Shown: piece after piece, positions 22,975-35,153 of the stretch
Layout of the letters: each line of letters starts with the position of its first letter
Position numbering within the stretch: the first letter of the stretch is position 1
Origin: Polytrichum commune
Taxonomy: Eukaryota > Streptophyta > Polytrichopsida > Polytrichales > Polytrichaceae
Direction: 5' to 3'
Assembly (NCBI GenBank): GCA_950295325.1
Contig: OX485805.1
Location: 30,677,501-30,741,500, forward strand
DNA length: 64,000 nucleotides
Translations under genes and position numbers: made by a program
The notes under the pieces: generated by a model
The model's input: the letters and a program-made list of their open reading frames with translations, nothing else
What the model was told of the DNA's origin: nothing
Databases searched by the model: none

Positions 22975-24482
22975 GATCCCTTAGCCCGAATCTTCCTCCC
23001 CTACAAGTTCGTAGAGGTACTTTAATATCCGCCGGATGTTCTCTTTCTATTCTAGCTTCAAGAAAAAAAACCAAGTATTAAGGTCCTTGATTACATGCCT
23101 GAAATGCCAAGCATAGTCAAGTGGCAAGCTCTCATTAATCAAACAACTCGTTGGAAACTTGGTACCTATCTTCGGACAAAGCATTCTTCCATTTACCAAG
23201 ACACAACTTGAAGACACTGCCAACAACAATCTCACCAAGTGTATACTCTCCAAAATGCTTATCTAGGGAGAGCTCCCAGTGTACGGCGGGCATTTAAGCA
23301 GGTCGGACTCAGATCGATTGATGTGCACTGATTGATATACACACAACGCTTCTTCATCCGATCTCTCAGGCCCTCCGACAGTGGGTTGGGTTTCATGATT
23401 CGGTGAAATTTGCCTGCAAGCTTTCGATATTTTAATGTTTGGAATTGAAGCTTGGAGAACTGCGGGAATGTTGTGCCATAAATTTGATCCGGTGAGGATT
23501 GGAAGAGGCGGTGGCCACATCTCCGTAGGCATTCAATCAGGTGGTGATTAGCTTGTAGCAAATCTGCACATTGTTACAAATTTTCTGTTTTGTTTGGGAG
23601 GGTTTTGGTTATCGGTTGTGCATGCGGAGGCTAGTGATGGAACGTTTGCTGTCTGAGCGTTGGTGTGAGGAGTGGGAAGGTTAATTGGGGGAATGATGGG
23701 ATGATATGGACTCGGATCGCATGTCAGGTTCAATGGGACCTCGCATTTGACGGAGTTTCAGATTTAAAATCGAAAGTTCTTCCTAGATCTAGTCATCTTG
23801 CATTGATTCGAGATCGTCCTTGATTTTCATGCTAGTATATTGCAACAGATTGGCTCCTATGGCATTCAGCCATTTTCGAGTAGTTTTGTTGATAATTGCC
23901 ATGCCGAGGTCGAAGTTTTACTGCATCGCTTTCTCGGGTAATCGCCTCTAATGATTTGAGTGGAACAGATCCCTTTTTGTATCTCTTCGCATCATTCGAG
24001 TGGTTTTATATATCTGTGAAGGAGCTCGAAGATTTTCATCTCTTAGTTTCATCGTAGAGTCAGGCTTGGTCTGGTAATAGGAGTGCACCTGCTCCGCGTC
24101 TCTTCAGCTCCCCGAGCTGGACTGGAAAAGGTTGCTGTGATCGGATTAGGGTCCAGATCATGTGACCTTTTGTTTCGGCAATAGCAACCGCGACATGTCG
24201 ACATAGTTCTTAACGTCTCACGGTTACATTTTTGACGAGTGAACAGAGGGCTGCATGTTGTTCCATACAGTATAATTCATGCACAGGTTTAATATGAGTT
24301 TTATTTCTATATTCCTGGATTGACGTCTTGGATTTGATCTAGCTTTTCAAGTGAAGGGGCTAAAGTTTGAGAGCCCTTCACAATGAAACTCATGAGGGCT
24401 TCAATCTTGAACACTGTTGTTCTGTTTCTGTTTCTGTCAATAAGTTCGCAGACAGAAAGGATGTGGCGGATCCTGGTGCATC
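22975..24482. other. CCD1 5' flank, no gene recognised
   Basis: About 1.5 kb separates the hAT pseudogene from the CCD1 start. It is less AT-rich than most of the window and has only short ORFs on the minus strand, none of which I recognise. The promoter and 5' UTR of CCD1 must lie here if the gene was transcribed, but I could not fix a TATA box or a start site with confidence. Confidence 0.4.
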
Positions 24483-24631
24483 ATGGGGAATCTGCAGAGA
24501 CCAGAGTGGGAGGCATTGCTGAAGAAAACCTACAAGCCCAAGAGCTCGAATGGGTTGGCAAGTGTGACCACGGGCTTGGCGGCCAAGTTTTGCGACGTTC
24601 TGGAGAGGGCCATCTTGCGGTACTTCGATGA
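24383..24631 (+). other. upstream ORF overlapping the CCD1 start
   Basis: An 82-codon ATG frame opens 100 nt before the CCD1 start in a different frame and ends 148 nt inside exon 1. Its N-terminus is hydrophobic (ILNTVVLFLFLSIS), resembling a signal peptide, but the remainder is the shifted reading of CCD1 exon 1. If the transcript starts upstream of 24383, this would be the first ATG and could depress CCD1 translation. No transcript evidence is available and it may be chance. Confidence 0.3.
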
Positions 24632-24801
24632 CAATAGCAGCAAGAAGGGCATTTACTGGCTCAAGGGCAACTATGGCCCGGTTCCGGAGATGGCCCCGGC
24701 CGCTGACCTCCCCGTTTCTGGCGTCATTCCTGTAAGGCTAATTGTTTGATTTGTGCGCCATTCCTGGAATGTGACTTCGAGATTCGGTGCTTGCAAATTG
24801 G

Positions 24802-24943
24802 TGCGCAATGTGAAACTTGTGGGTGGGATGATGGGTATGGATTGCGGTGTGTTGAATTCATGTGGTTTATTAGAATTCAGACGGATTTCATCAGGAAGAG
24901 GTTATGCCCTTCACCTGAAAGATTCGCAGGATGAATCACATAC
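24802..24943 (+). repeat. intron 1 local direct repeat, left copy
   Basis: Near the start of CCD1 intron 1, about 140 bp containing GGGATGATGGGTATGGATTG and CATCAGGAAGAG recurs at 26368-26524 with substitutions and small indels. The right copy runs uninterrupted through ACATACATTCAATTCAAG, while the left copy is split at the same point by the insertion at 24944-25695. The right copy therefore serves as its empty site. Confidence 0.75.
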
Positions 24944-25695
24944 TGTTCTCCCTCTTTAGTATGACACGTTTGGGAAACACAAAAAAGGCCGTATTATCCA
25001 GGTGTCGTCTTCTCATTAATATGACAAATGGCATAAAGTCAATGTATTATTGAGGTAACATGAAAACATAAGTAATATGAGCTTAAATTTATATATACTT
25101 GTACGAGTTTAAGCAATTTAGATGGTATGAAATTATAACCTATAGCTCCAAACAAATACAAATATATTTAAGAACTCTTGAATTAAAAGTCCAAATATCT
25201 TTGGTGTTATCTACTGTCATCTTATCTAACTTCCCTACTAACTTTTGAAAACTAATAATTTCATTAACACCAAAATGTAAAGAGTTATTTTTTAAGAAAC
25301 TAGACAAAAATCATGCATGACGTTTAGCATCAAGAATATTATATCACCAAATGTACAAGGCAACATACTAAGCAAGAGGCCACTCTAACCCTAACCATGC
25401 CCATTCTACACTAGTAAACTTAATTACCATTGAGTTCCCAATGACAAGTGAAGTTCCCAAGTAGTTCCCAAGTGAAAATGGATGTAGTTTAGATGTACAT
25501 AATATAGATGAAATGTTTTTTTAGCATTAACTACCTCTCTAATATGACAAAAAGGATATTCTAAATATCACATTATCAAGTGTTGTAGTCGTGTAAACGA
25601 GGGAGTTTTGAACTAAAAAGTTTGGTCTTGCAAAAATGTGTCGTAACATCAAGGTTGTCGTATAAATGAGTGTCATATTAACAAGGTTAGATTGT
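24944..25695 (-). mobile_element. TIR-type repeat D, copy 2, in CCD1 intron 1
   Basis: The insertion begins TGTTCTCCCTCTTTAGTATG and is the reverse-orientation relative of the 390-bp element at 18701-19090. It shares GTCGTATAAA(T/C)GAG, TTTTTTAGAGAA-like and ATATGAGCTTAAA segments. Its far end reads GTGTCATATTAACAAGGTT, giving imperfect inverted termini around TATGACAC. No clean target duplication is visible, but the empty site at about 26524 fixes the boundaries. It contains no ORF of note. Confidence 0.6.
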
Positions 25696-25717
25696 ATTCA
25701 CTTCAAGTACATCCACC

Positions 25718-26272
25718 CCCGGGTACGCAACTCCCATATTATACGCAGGGGGCATCGTACTTAGAACGGCTTAGAGGACGGCTTTTGTAAAATTATATCA
25801 AATTATGCCAAATTAAAATGATCAAAAAGTTGGGTGAAGACCAAATTAAATAAAATGAGATGAAAAGAAAGTTGGGTAAAGACCAAATTAAATAAAATGA
25901 GATGAAAAAAAAGTTGGGTGAAGACCAAATTAAATAAATGAGATGAAAAAAAAGTTGGGTTGCATATTTATTATGCCTCCCATTAAAATTATAATTCATT
26001 CACAATGTTAAAATTTTATTAAAAAGTCCAAAAAGTTGGGTAGTTTGACCTATGGTACCTGTATTAAACAAATCATATAATTAGGTTTTTAATGCAATTA
26101 TATGCTTCAAAATATGTTCATTTCCTATATATAATTACATTTTTGGATTCCTTGTTAGAAGGGCTACAAGGGTTTCCTACATTAAAACAAATTGTATCAC
26201 TCAATATTGGACTAAAACGCATTATAAGTGATTATAATCAGGACCATATAATACAGGAGTTGCGTACTCGGG
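25718..26272. mobile_element. 555-bp TIR element with 8-bp target duplication, CCD1 intron 1
   Basis: The element starts CCCGGGTACGCAACTCC and ends GGAGTTGCGTACTCGGG, a 17-bp inverted repeat with one mismatch. It is flanked by direct CATCCACC at 25710-25717 and 26273-26280. An 8-bp duplication fits hAT or a related cut-and-paste superfamily. At 25815-25965 it holds three to four tandem units of about 40 bp built on AAAGTTGGGTGAAGACC. It is non-autonomous and has no transposase frame. Confidence 0.8.
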
Positions 26273-26367
26273 CATCCACCTAACTTAGAACATGTCATGT
26301 GGTTCAACGTAATAGATTGTTGACAAAGTTTTTCTAAATGATGTGGAGAATCTTTTCCTGTTGGATG

Positions 26368-26524
26368 GCAACCAATTTGAATTTTGAAATTTGTGGGTGG
26401 AGTGATGGGTATGGATTGCGGTGTGTTCCATTTATGTGTTTTTTGTTGATTTATTAGAATCTAGGGATTCATCAGGAAGAGATTATGCCCTCCACCTGAA
26501 AGTTTCATAAAATGAAACATACAT
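26368..26524 (+). repeat. intron 1 local direct repeat, right copy
   Basis: This is the diverged second copy of the intron 1 repeat at 24802-24943. It preserves the uninterrupted junction that the left copy lost to a mobile-element insertion. No coding potential was seen in the surrounding 26281-27029. Confidence 0.7.
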
Positions 26525-29500
26525 TCAATTCAAGCAAATCCATCTAGTAACTTAAGGTAGACGTGTCTTCGACAGATAGGTTTTCTCTTTACACCCACTT
26601 CTTGTAGGATATGAAACACTCAATTACTGCGAGATGATTAGTAAATCAAAATTTAGCATGTAGCCATTTGCCTAATAATTTTTGGAGCTCATTTGAATGT
26701 CTCATTCATTATCAAAGTGAAGATTTTCAACTCATTTAGTGGTCATATAACTCAACCATGCTGACTATTGAGCCTAGAATGACTATTGAGCTTCCAGTCG
26801 TGTGCTTAGGGGGGTAGTGCCCCCAAGCTTGAGACCACAATGTGGTCTCGAATAACATTAGGGGTTAAGGAATGGCTTTTGGGTGGACGTAGCTATCAGC
26901 CAATACCTAACTGATAAGTACTCCTTGCTATAGTGCATGGGGAAGTCCAATTTAGACGATCGTGAAGCACTTTGAATCCTAGATACCACATGGCAACTCA
27001 CAAGTTTGTCAACTTCTGATTGTTGGCAGGATTGCTTGAATGGAGAGTTTGTGCAAGTTGGTCCAAACCCAAAGTTTGCGCCCATTGCTTCATACCATTG
27101 GTGAGATTTCGTGTGAGATTTCCTAACCATTTTGTGTAAGGTACATGTGGGTCTTATGTGGTCGCTCATCTTGATTGGATGCCTATATTTAAGTGGTACA
27201 TAACAAAGCTTTTAATCAAAAATGGATATGAGAAAGACATGTGTTATGATGAGGTTGGACTATGTGCTCAAAACATAGACACCGTTCTAGCTTGGATATT
27301 GAACTTGATTTGGGAGGACCTATGAGATCACTCAAAGAGAAAGAGGCTCCTCAATTTGACCCCTGATAATTTTTACATTTCAACTCCGTTTGTGAAACTT
27401 GAAATGGTGGTCCTTATTACTTACAAAAGTTGCTAACTGGTTGGATGAGACAATTCCCATTCCAATCCAATGGCCGAAATTGGTTGTGGAGTCCAAAGTG
27501 CCCACAACAGGGCTTATCTACCTGTGCTCTTTGATGTTGCTTCTCTGGTTCACTGAAATAGGTCAAGTTTAGTGTAGTAGCTTAGAGTGAACCAACATCA
27601 CATACGACACTGATGAGGATGTGTGTAACTTTTTTGCAGGTTTGATGGAGATGGGTGCGTGACAGATCTCTTCCTTTTGTTTGTCCTTCAATTTCCAGAT
27701 TAAAGTCCTATGCAGCTACGTCCTGCAAGTTAAAAAAATCATAGATCAGGTCAGGATCAGTTTCTAAGCGAATCCCCAATTAGGACCACATTATAATCTC
27801 ATGGCAAGGTAGGAAGCTGATAATTTTTCTGCCACAGAATGCTCCATGGATTAAGAATGAAGGATGGAAATGCCACTTATGTGGCACGGTATGTGCGGAC
27901 CAGCAGATTACAACAAGAGGAGAAGTTCGGCAGATCAATGTTTGTCAAGGTACTTCAATTCCCTTGACCTCCTAGTTCTTCAAATTTTCCCACACATTCG
28001 AAGTAGCTGGGTTTCAAAAAGAATAAAGAAAAAAGGACAGCATGAATCATAGTCTATTCGCTTGCAGAGTACTGCCTCAAACAAGTGGTGGACTCTTTCT
28101 AACGGTTATAACGGGGGCAACTTGGTCAGCCATTATTCTTCCTCTAAAAAGGCTTTCAGGCCTTTGGTACCCACGACTTCTAAGATGACTGATTGACCTG
28201 GTGCCCCCACAATGTTTGGGTGGACCATAGCAGGTAACACTAGCATGACGAGCAGATTTCACATAAGGTCTGCCAGATGTGGATAATGGAACAAACCTTA
28301 TTTTCCTGATTTTGAGTACATAAATTCTGCACAACCATGTCCAGAATAATCTAGATAAGTTTTCACAATATCTTGCGCTTCCAATTTGTGCCCAAATCCT
28401 TCTAAGAGCTGGGTTCAGTATCTGATCATCAGATGTTTTCACAATCACACATTGCAGAAGAAACACATACTTTGATTTGATTTTCATTCTGACTTATTCC
28501 ACAGTTTGGGAGAATGTTGTCAAGAATATATTTGCTTTCTGTTATGAGACAATTGCACCAAGTAAGATTGTTATGTTGTTTTCAACAATCATATGTTGCA
28601 GATTGGAGATGTGCGAGCAGTGTCAGGTATCTTGTACATCATGCTTGAGATACTTCGGGTTAAACTTGGGGTTCTTGATATATCAAATGGCAGGCAAACA
28701 GGTGCATTGCTTGAAACCTTTTTCAAGAATTGGACACGGGTTTGCCAATGTTCCAAAGGGTTCTGTGATGACGTTCTAGAATATTTTTAGAATTTGAAAC
28801 ATGGTCTACACTCTGAATATTGAAAATCATCTTTGATTGTATCTTTGTGAATGCTTGATGCTTATGTTGATGACAAGACTTGTGGTTTTACAGGAAATAC
28901 TGCTTTAAAATACCATCATAACCGATTTCTGGCACTCAATGACGGCGACAAACCTTGTGAGTTTACCTCACCCAAGGAAGGATCTTCGAATGTGATACAG
29001 GAAGTTCTGGTCTAGTGTACAAAACGTGAATCCTGAATTACTGAATTCTTTTGCTGCTTGACATCAATGTAGATATCATCAAGGTCTTGGAAGATGGTGA
29101 TTTGGAGACACTGGGACGCGAGGATTATGAGGGCCGATTGAACCATCCCTTGACTGCTCATCCCAAACTGGATCCCGTTACAGGTCCAATCTTTATACGC
29201 TCAACATGTCTTGAAATATTTGAAGAGAAACATGAGTTTGTAGCAACTGGAGTTCCAGTAACATGAACAATAAGGTACATGGGTCTTAAATGATTACTTT
29301 TTTCGACAAGCTCACTTCTCATAGGATATTAAAAACGCAATTAGTATGAGATGATTAGCAAATCCAAATGAAGGCCATAGCCATTTTTGTCATGATTTTC
29401 GGACATCAAATGAGTATCTAATTGGTTTCAATCTGAAGATTTTCTTTATTTCTTAAATGATCCCATAGATTTCTACAACTATGTTGATTATTGAACCTAG

Positions 29501-31472
29501 AATAGTTAACAAACTTAGAGCATGTAGTCCAATCTTTTTCAAATACATGTCTTTTTGGTATCCATTCTTAAATTCACACCTAACCATAGGTGTCCGATAA
29601 AGATAAGTAAGTGATTTAGATCCCCTCACCTTGCTTACCTAATGAAGAAATTCAAAGAAGAACTACCAAGCAATCTACTCATACCTGTGTGTATTACCAA
29701 TCTTGTGTGGGCATCTTAAAATTGTATGGCAATTGCATGTGTGGTTGTAGGAGAGTTGTTCATCTTTGGATTAGACATAGAAAAGCCACCACACATGCAA
29801 TATCGTGTTATCTCCAAAGATGGAATCATCACCGACCCTGTCGTGATCACCATACCAAGAGGAGTTCTTATGCATGACTTTGCCATCACCGAACACTATG
29901 CAATTTTCATGGATCTTCCTCTTGGCTTAGATTTGCAGGTAGCCATTCCCCATTTTTCAACTTGATTGGGACAAGGTAATTAATCATCTGACAAATATCT
30001 TAACTTCATCAACTCAAGTAAGTGATGTGATTTGTGTAGGGTATGGCGCAAGGCAAAATGGCTATGAAGTTTGATGATACTAAAGCATCAAGACTTGGAG
30101 TGCTCCCACGATATGCCCCAAATGAGGCTCAAATTGAGTGGTTCACAATCCCAACTTGCTTCATTTTCCACAATGGTAAAGAGGGATCACACCTAGTCCT
30201 CACCACACATTTGTGGTCCAACATGCTTGGGTTAGTGCATTTTCATTGACAACAGATCCAATGGCTTGGAGGTATTCATCATAATTTCTCGAGACAAAAT
30301 GTTCATGTTGAAATAATCTAGTATTGAACTAGTATCATATACTACCAATTGACTTTCATATTTCTCATTCTCACGAATTGTGTGTCACATTATACTACTA
30401 CTTTTAAAAATGTTAATCTAAGAATAATAAACATTTTGTACCATGATCATGTTATACACCTCTAGGTGTAATCTCAATATAAACGTCACATATAGAATTC
30501 ACACTTGGAAGTTTGTGATGTTACCAGTGAATGCTTGGGAAGAAGGCGATGAAGTCGTGTTGTATTCATGTCAACTTCCTCGAGCAGAACTCACTCTACT
30601 CTTTGACGAATTTGAGCCTGAACAAAGCTTGTGAGTTGAAGCGATTTCCATTGTTGTTCACCTTTGTTCCTTTTCACAAGTATTCATCAGTCTATAATTT
30701 GAATGAGATTCTTCTAATAGTTAGATTATTTCCGACTGTTTTTTGAGCTCTAAAATATATTATGATTACTGGTTGTGTAGATACGAGTTCAGGTTGAACC
30801 TCAAGACAGGTGAGGTGAAGCAAACACAACTCTCCAATCTCATCACAGACTTTCCGTGAATAAATGAGAAGTATATTGGAAGGTATATTTAAATTGCATA
30901 GTTTGTGTTGTGATTCTATGGATTTAAAAACTTGACCACAAATTATCTTTTTATTTGAGCAATTAATACGGAGTTGTTGATATTGGAAGCGTACTTTTTA
31001 TGCTGCATGTGCAGAAAGCATAGGTACACATACAATGGCGTCATCAACAAGACGCACAAAATGGTGGGTCTTGCAAAATACAACCTCAGTAAAAAGCCGC
31101 ACCTAGGCCGAAAGGTTTTAGAAGTTGGAGGGAATGTTGATGGTATATTTGTGCATGGACCGGGCCGGTTTGGGTCTGAAGCAGTTTTTGTGCCACGAGA
31201 CCCCAATGTTGAAGAAGCAGAAGAAGATGATGGCTACTTGATTTGCTTTGTGCACGATGAAAACAATGGGTAGGTGCCAATCACTCCTAAACTTGTTTAA
31301 CCCTTAAATGCAGGGGGGTCAAGTTCAAATCAAAGAACTAGTCAATTACAAATGAGATCTCCAACTCATTTTTATAATACAAGAGAAAGTTGCAACGAGG
31401 GAACTTTAGACTACACCTTACAGTTGAAGAAAGATCATTGTCATTGATTCTCACTAAATCATACTGGAATCT

Positions 31473-32199
31473 CAACAATATTTTATGACATCGAATTACT
31501 AAGATTTCATGACAAATTAATATTACTTTAGCTTTGAAGTTTACTTTGATTTTGAGAAAAATGAGTTTCAAATTTCAGAAACAATTTCGTTCCTTACTTC
31601 AAATATTAAATGTTTGTAACCAAGAAAACATTTGACAATTTTAACCAGTTCAAGGTCCACCCCAAAAATATGCAGATCATCACAATCACTTCATTCGAGG
31701 TGATGTTTACTAGTTCCAAGTGCAAGAAACAATATCTATCTTGAAAATGTCCACATGCACTTTTGGCTTCTTGGGCATTAATGGGTTATTGAACTAAGTT
31801 ATGTAAATTCTTACCTTGGGGAAAATATTTGTAGGGAATCAGAGGTTATGATTATTGATGCCAAGACCATGGCACTTGAACCAGTGGCAGTTGTGAAGTT
31901 GCCACAAAGAGTTCCTTATGGATTCCATGCCCTTTTTATGTCAGAGGTTTGTAAACCACTCACAACCTCTCCCTGGTGTTAGTATGCACTAGATTTCATT
32001 CTGATTGATCTCGTGTGAAGGATCACCGCATGCTTGGTGATGTTGTATTCATAATCAAAACATTAGATTATCATTGTGTACCCCTTGAAATATCTTAAAT
32101 ATTTGCATTTGGATCATCACAAGCCATAAGTGACAGAAAATATGTTTGTCTTGCATTGAATTGTGCAGGAGCAACTGAGGACACAACATTACAAATAGA
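31473..32199 (+). repeat. segmental duplication copy B, CCD1 3' end
   Basis: This is the counterpart of 1-645. It covers the last part of intron 12, exon 13, intron 13 and exon 14 of the complete CCD1-like gene. The match ends one base past the stop codon. Confidence 0.85.
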
Positions 32200-33010
32200 A
32201 AAAAAAACTCTGATCTCCGAAGAAGGCAAGAGTGTGTTTGTTCGTAGGACATCCTTGGTCACATCGGAAGGACAATGACATTACATGTAAAACTACTTCA
32301 TCTTTTGCAGGGAGTAAACACTACATTAGTAACTAAATAATCATCACTGGTAACCGGTAACATGCGCTTGTTATTATTAGATATCTTTTAATAGAGGTGT
32401 TACGTCCTCTATGTGTTTCTGCTAGTTTGTTGCCCCTATTGGTATCTTCTGCTGCTGCTGCTAGGTGAATCTGCTGTTGCTGCTGCTAGATCATTTCTTC
32501 CTCCTCTCTGCTGCTGCTACAAGGTTTTTCTTCCTCCCCTCTCCTGCAGCTAGGTGTTTCTTCCCTCATGTGGCTCTTCCTCCCTGGAGATCACATGTGG
32601 GGGGTTCTTATACATTGTGGGATCATGTCCCACCTCTCGAGGTTTAGGGTTTAGGCTCAGAGTATGATCACACACAGAATTCGAGGACTTATTGTCCCCT
32701 GAAACCAGTCTCCACACCACCCATCGAGGCAAACCCCCCTCTCTTTAGCACGCTCTTTCAATCCTTACATAAAGACTGCCTAGATCTGATTTGCATTTGT
32801 TGTCCTTAGGTTGATGTGGTTTTCTTGTGTGGGAGGGGGAGGATCTAAGTTCAGTTTGGTGCATGTGTGAGAGTGTGAGAGGTCACAAGTAGGTAGGCCG
32901 AACTGTGACAGTGCGCCGCAGCCACAGACAAGTGCCGAGTATGTGTGAAGTATTTGTTTGTGTAGATGATAAGTGAGAGTATATGTTTGTGTATATGATA
33001 TGTCACATAG
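32199..33010. other. CCD1 downstream flank, no gene
   Basis: This stretch has no counterpart in copy A. It contains a CTGCTGCTG/TTCCTCC-rich piece at 32450-32560 and GGTTTAGGGTTTAGG at 32640. I recognise no coding region. Confidence 0.4.
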
Positions 33011-34210
33011 ACACCCTCTCGGAACCGAGAGGGTGGTGGAGGGGTAGGATCCCCACATCAGATTTTGTTGTGGGACCTAGTTTTGAACAGGCATAACTTC
33101 CTCAATACTTGCCTGAATGTGGCAAGTGAGTACTCCATTGGCATCTACAAGAAGCGTAGATGAAGATGAAGTGGTCTTTTGTTAAAATCAGAGTTTGTAT
33201 GAGGAAGTTATGATGGTCTGAAGTTTCTAGGGGCTTCTAGGCCTACCGGCTAAGGGAAAATGTATACTTGGCCCCAACTCTTGGTAAGGACCCTCTCGGT
33301 TCCGAGAGGGTGTAGGGGGTAGGATCTCCACACTTGATTTTCATCATTTGAGCTAGGTTGCTTGTATGTGTTGAATGATTATTGGTGCAGCTAATATGTG
33401 CAAGTTAAGGAGTATGGTAGTATAAGGAGGCCAAATCTTGATTGGTTAGGTTAGGTTAAAAATAATTTCAAGTTAAGAAGTTGGGACATATAGAGACCCG
33501 AGAGGGTGTTGGGGGGAGGATCTTCACACCAGATTTTGATTGTTGAGGTCGAGATGCTACTATGTAGAAAATGTTTGCAATCCTTGATTTAGTTACAAGG
33601 TTGGGGGTTGGGTACAACTCAGACCCTCTCGGTTGCGAGAGGGTGGTAGAGATAGTATATGAGGGCCGGATTTTAGATTGTTAAGGCCGAGATACTAGTA
33701 TGTATTTCATGTTTGATACTCCTTCAACTAGTTAAGAGGTAGGGGATTGGGTGCAACTAAGACCCTCTCGGTTCGGAGAGGGTGGTAGGGATAGTATATG
33801 TGGGCCTGATTTTAGATTGTTAAGGCCGAGATGTTGGTATGTATTCCATGTTTGAAACTCGTTCAACTAGTTAAGAGGTAGGGGGTTGGGTGCAACTTAG
33901 ACCCTCTCGGTTCCGAGAGGGTGGTAGTCTCAGTAAATGTGGGCCTGATTTTAGAATGTAAGGCTGAGATGCAGGTATGTATTCCATGTTTGAAACTCGT
34001 TCAACTAGTTAAGAGGTAAGGGGGTTGGGTGCAATTGAGACCCTCTCGGTTCCGAGAGGGTGGTAGGGATAGTATATGTGGGCCTGATTTTAGAATGTTA
34101 AGGCCGAGATGCAGGTATGTATTCCATGTTTGAAACTCGTTCAACTAGTTAAGAGGTAGGGGATTGGGTGCAACTTAGACACTCTCAGTTCCAAGAGGGT
34201 GGTAGGGATA
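33011..34210 (+). repeat. minisatellite with conserved CCCTCTCGGTTCCGAGAGGG hairpin
   Basis: A unit of about 138-139 bp repeats. The inverted repeat ACCCTCTCGG...CCGAGAGGGT stands at 33011, 33290, 33622, 33761, 33900, 34039 and 34178, with a half-copy at 33495. Between the hairpins, GGGCCTGATTTTAGA, GGCCGAGATG, TATGTATTCCATGTTTGA and CAACTAGTTAAGAGGTA recur. The last five units are regular and the first three more diverged and wider spaced. There is no ORF across the array. Confidence 0.9.
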
Positions 34211-34634
34211 GTATATGTGACTGACACAGTCCTAAACGACTAAATCCATTGGAGAATAAGTTGTTCTTCAAGTTGTTAAGTCACCATGGACTCGTCACAA
34301 AGGACCTAAATCCTATGTCCTCGATCCAAGTGTAGTTGGTCTCGTGGTTTTTCATATGCACCCATGTAGGTATAAGAATGTGTCATGCTGGAATTAATTT
34401 TATGGTATGCGTGGTGTCAAAGAGCATGTAGGACATTCTGCAATGAAAACGAAACTGGTCTTTCTTCATTCACACCGCCATGCTCCTGTTGTGCTATTTG
34501 TGATTTTCAGAATTGGTATTGATGACCGAGTAATTTCATTTCAATGCGATTGAATACTATAGAGAATGAGTTGTTCTGGACCATTTAAGTCACTAAGGAC
34601 CAGCTATGAAGGACCCTAAATCATGCATACATTA
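34211..34634. other. noncoding stretch between minisatellite and TIR element
   Basis: Two related segments containing ACTAAATCCATTGGAGAATAAG or TACTATAGAGAATGAGTTG, both followed by TTGTTCT and AAGTCAC, stand at about 34240 and 34553, an old local duplication. No gene is seen. It could be internal to the CACTA element that ends at 36875. Confidence 0.4.
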
Positions 34635-35153
34635 CACGGGTAGATCACTCTAAGGCATTCTTGTGCACCACGTGCGGCTGGGGGTTTTTTGTTTTGGGGC
34701 TATTTACCTTCAAGGGTTGAATTAAAGCCTCCCTATAATTACTTAAATTTCAAAAATGGCCCATTTGTTTGCACCCTTTCATTACTTATATTATCCAAGT
34801 CATTGCAATTTTTTGTACTCTATATTCCTTTTAACGACGGTGCGTTCCCTTTTCATCCATTTTTGGACGGACGGAAATCCCAATTATCATCCATCCCCAT
34901 GAGTCCTAAGCCCATTTACATACCATACTAAACATACCTTCTAGGATCCTTATCTTCAGCCCCTATATTAATTTTACAAAAAAATAATGGCCCACGTTGT
35001 ATGTCCATCTAACTTACTTATAATGGGATTGTCTACATTTAATGGCCCCTTCATTATTTGGAATTCCTTTATAATTTTTATTTCAAATGATTTTAATCCT
35101 CTCTATATTATGCCGCACATCGTTTTTAAAATGCACTAAGTGATCTACCCGTG
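34635..35153. mobile_element. 519-bp CACGGGTAGATCACT TIR element
   Basis: A 15-bp perfect inverted repeat, CACGGGTAGATCACT ... AGTGATCTACCCGTG, is flanked by direct ATACATTA at 34627-34634 and 35154-35161. The 8-bp duplication suggests hAT-like insertion. The ORF at 34689-34931 is proline-rich, matches nothing known and is probably chance. Confidence 0.85.

Larger units (their letters stand above)
24483..32198 (+). pseudogene. CCD1: CCD1-like carotenoid cleavage dioxygenase, 14 exons, one in-frame stop
   Basis: CCD1 enzymes are cytosolic non-heme Fe(II) dioxygenases that cleave the 9,10 and 9',10' double bonds of carotenoids and apocarotenoids to give C13 volatiles such as ionones. Exons by eye: 24483-24731, 27030-27100, 27640-27654 (15-nt microexon, FDGD), 27838-27949, 28602-28701, 28894-28956, 29073-29183, 29751-29938, 30040-30175, 30528-30630, 30781-30882, 31015-31269, 31835-31946, 32169-32198. 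All introns are GT-AG and the joined frame is 549 codons, the usual CCD1 length. The four iron-binding His are present: H233 (TAHPKLDP), H282 (MHDFAIT), H347 (FIFHN) and H533 (YGFHA). [26 protein letters not shown] and IIDAKTM are recognisable. A TGA at 30857-30859 replaces codon 409, where relatives read FPRINE, so an ordinary product would stop at 408 residues and lose H533. The start is the first in-frame ATG after TAA at 24441. Whether the stop is fixed, polymorphic or a base error cannot be told here. Confidence 0.88.

Noticed and set aside
29184-29266. Read-through of CCD1 exon 7 past 29183
   Set aside because: The sequence after GGTCCAATC loses similarity to CCD1, and the next exon with matching phase starts at 29751 after a TTGTAG acceptor.
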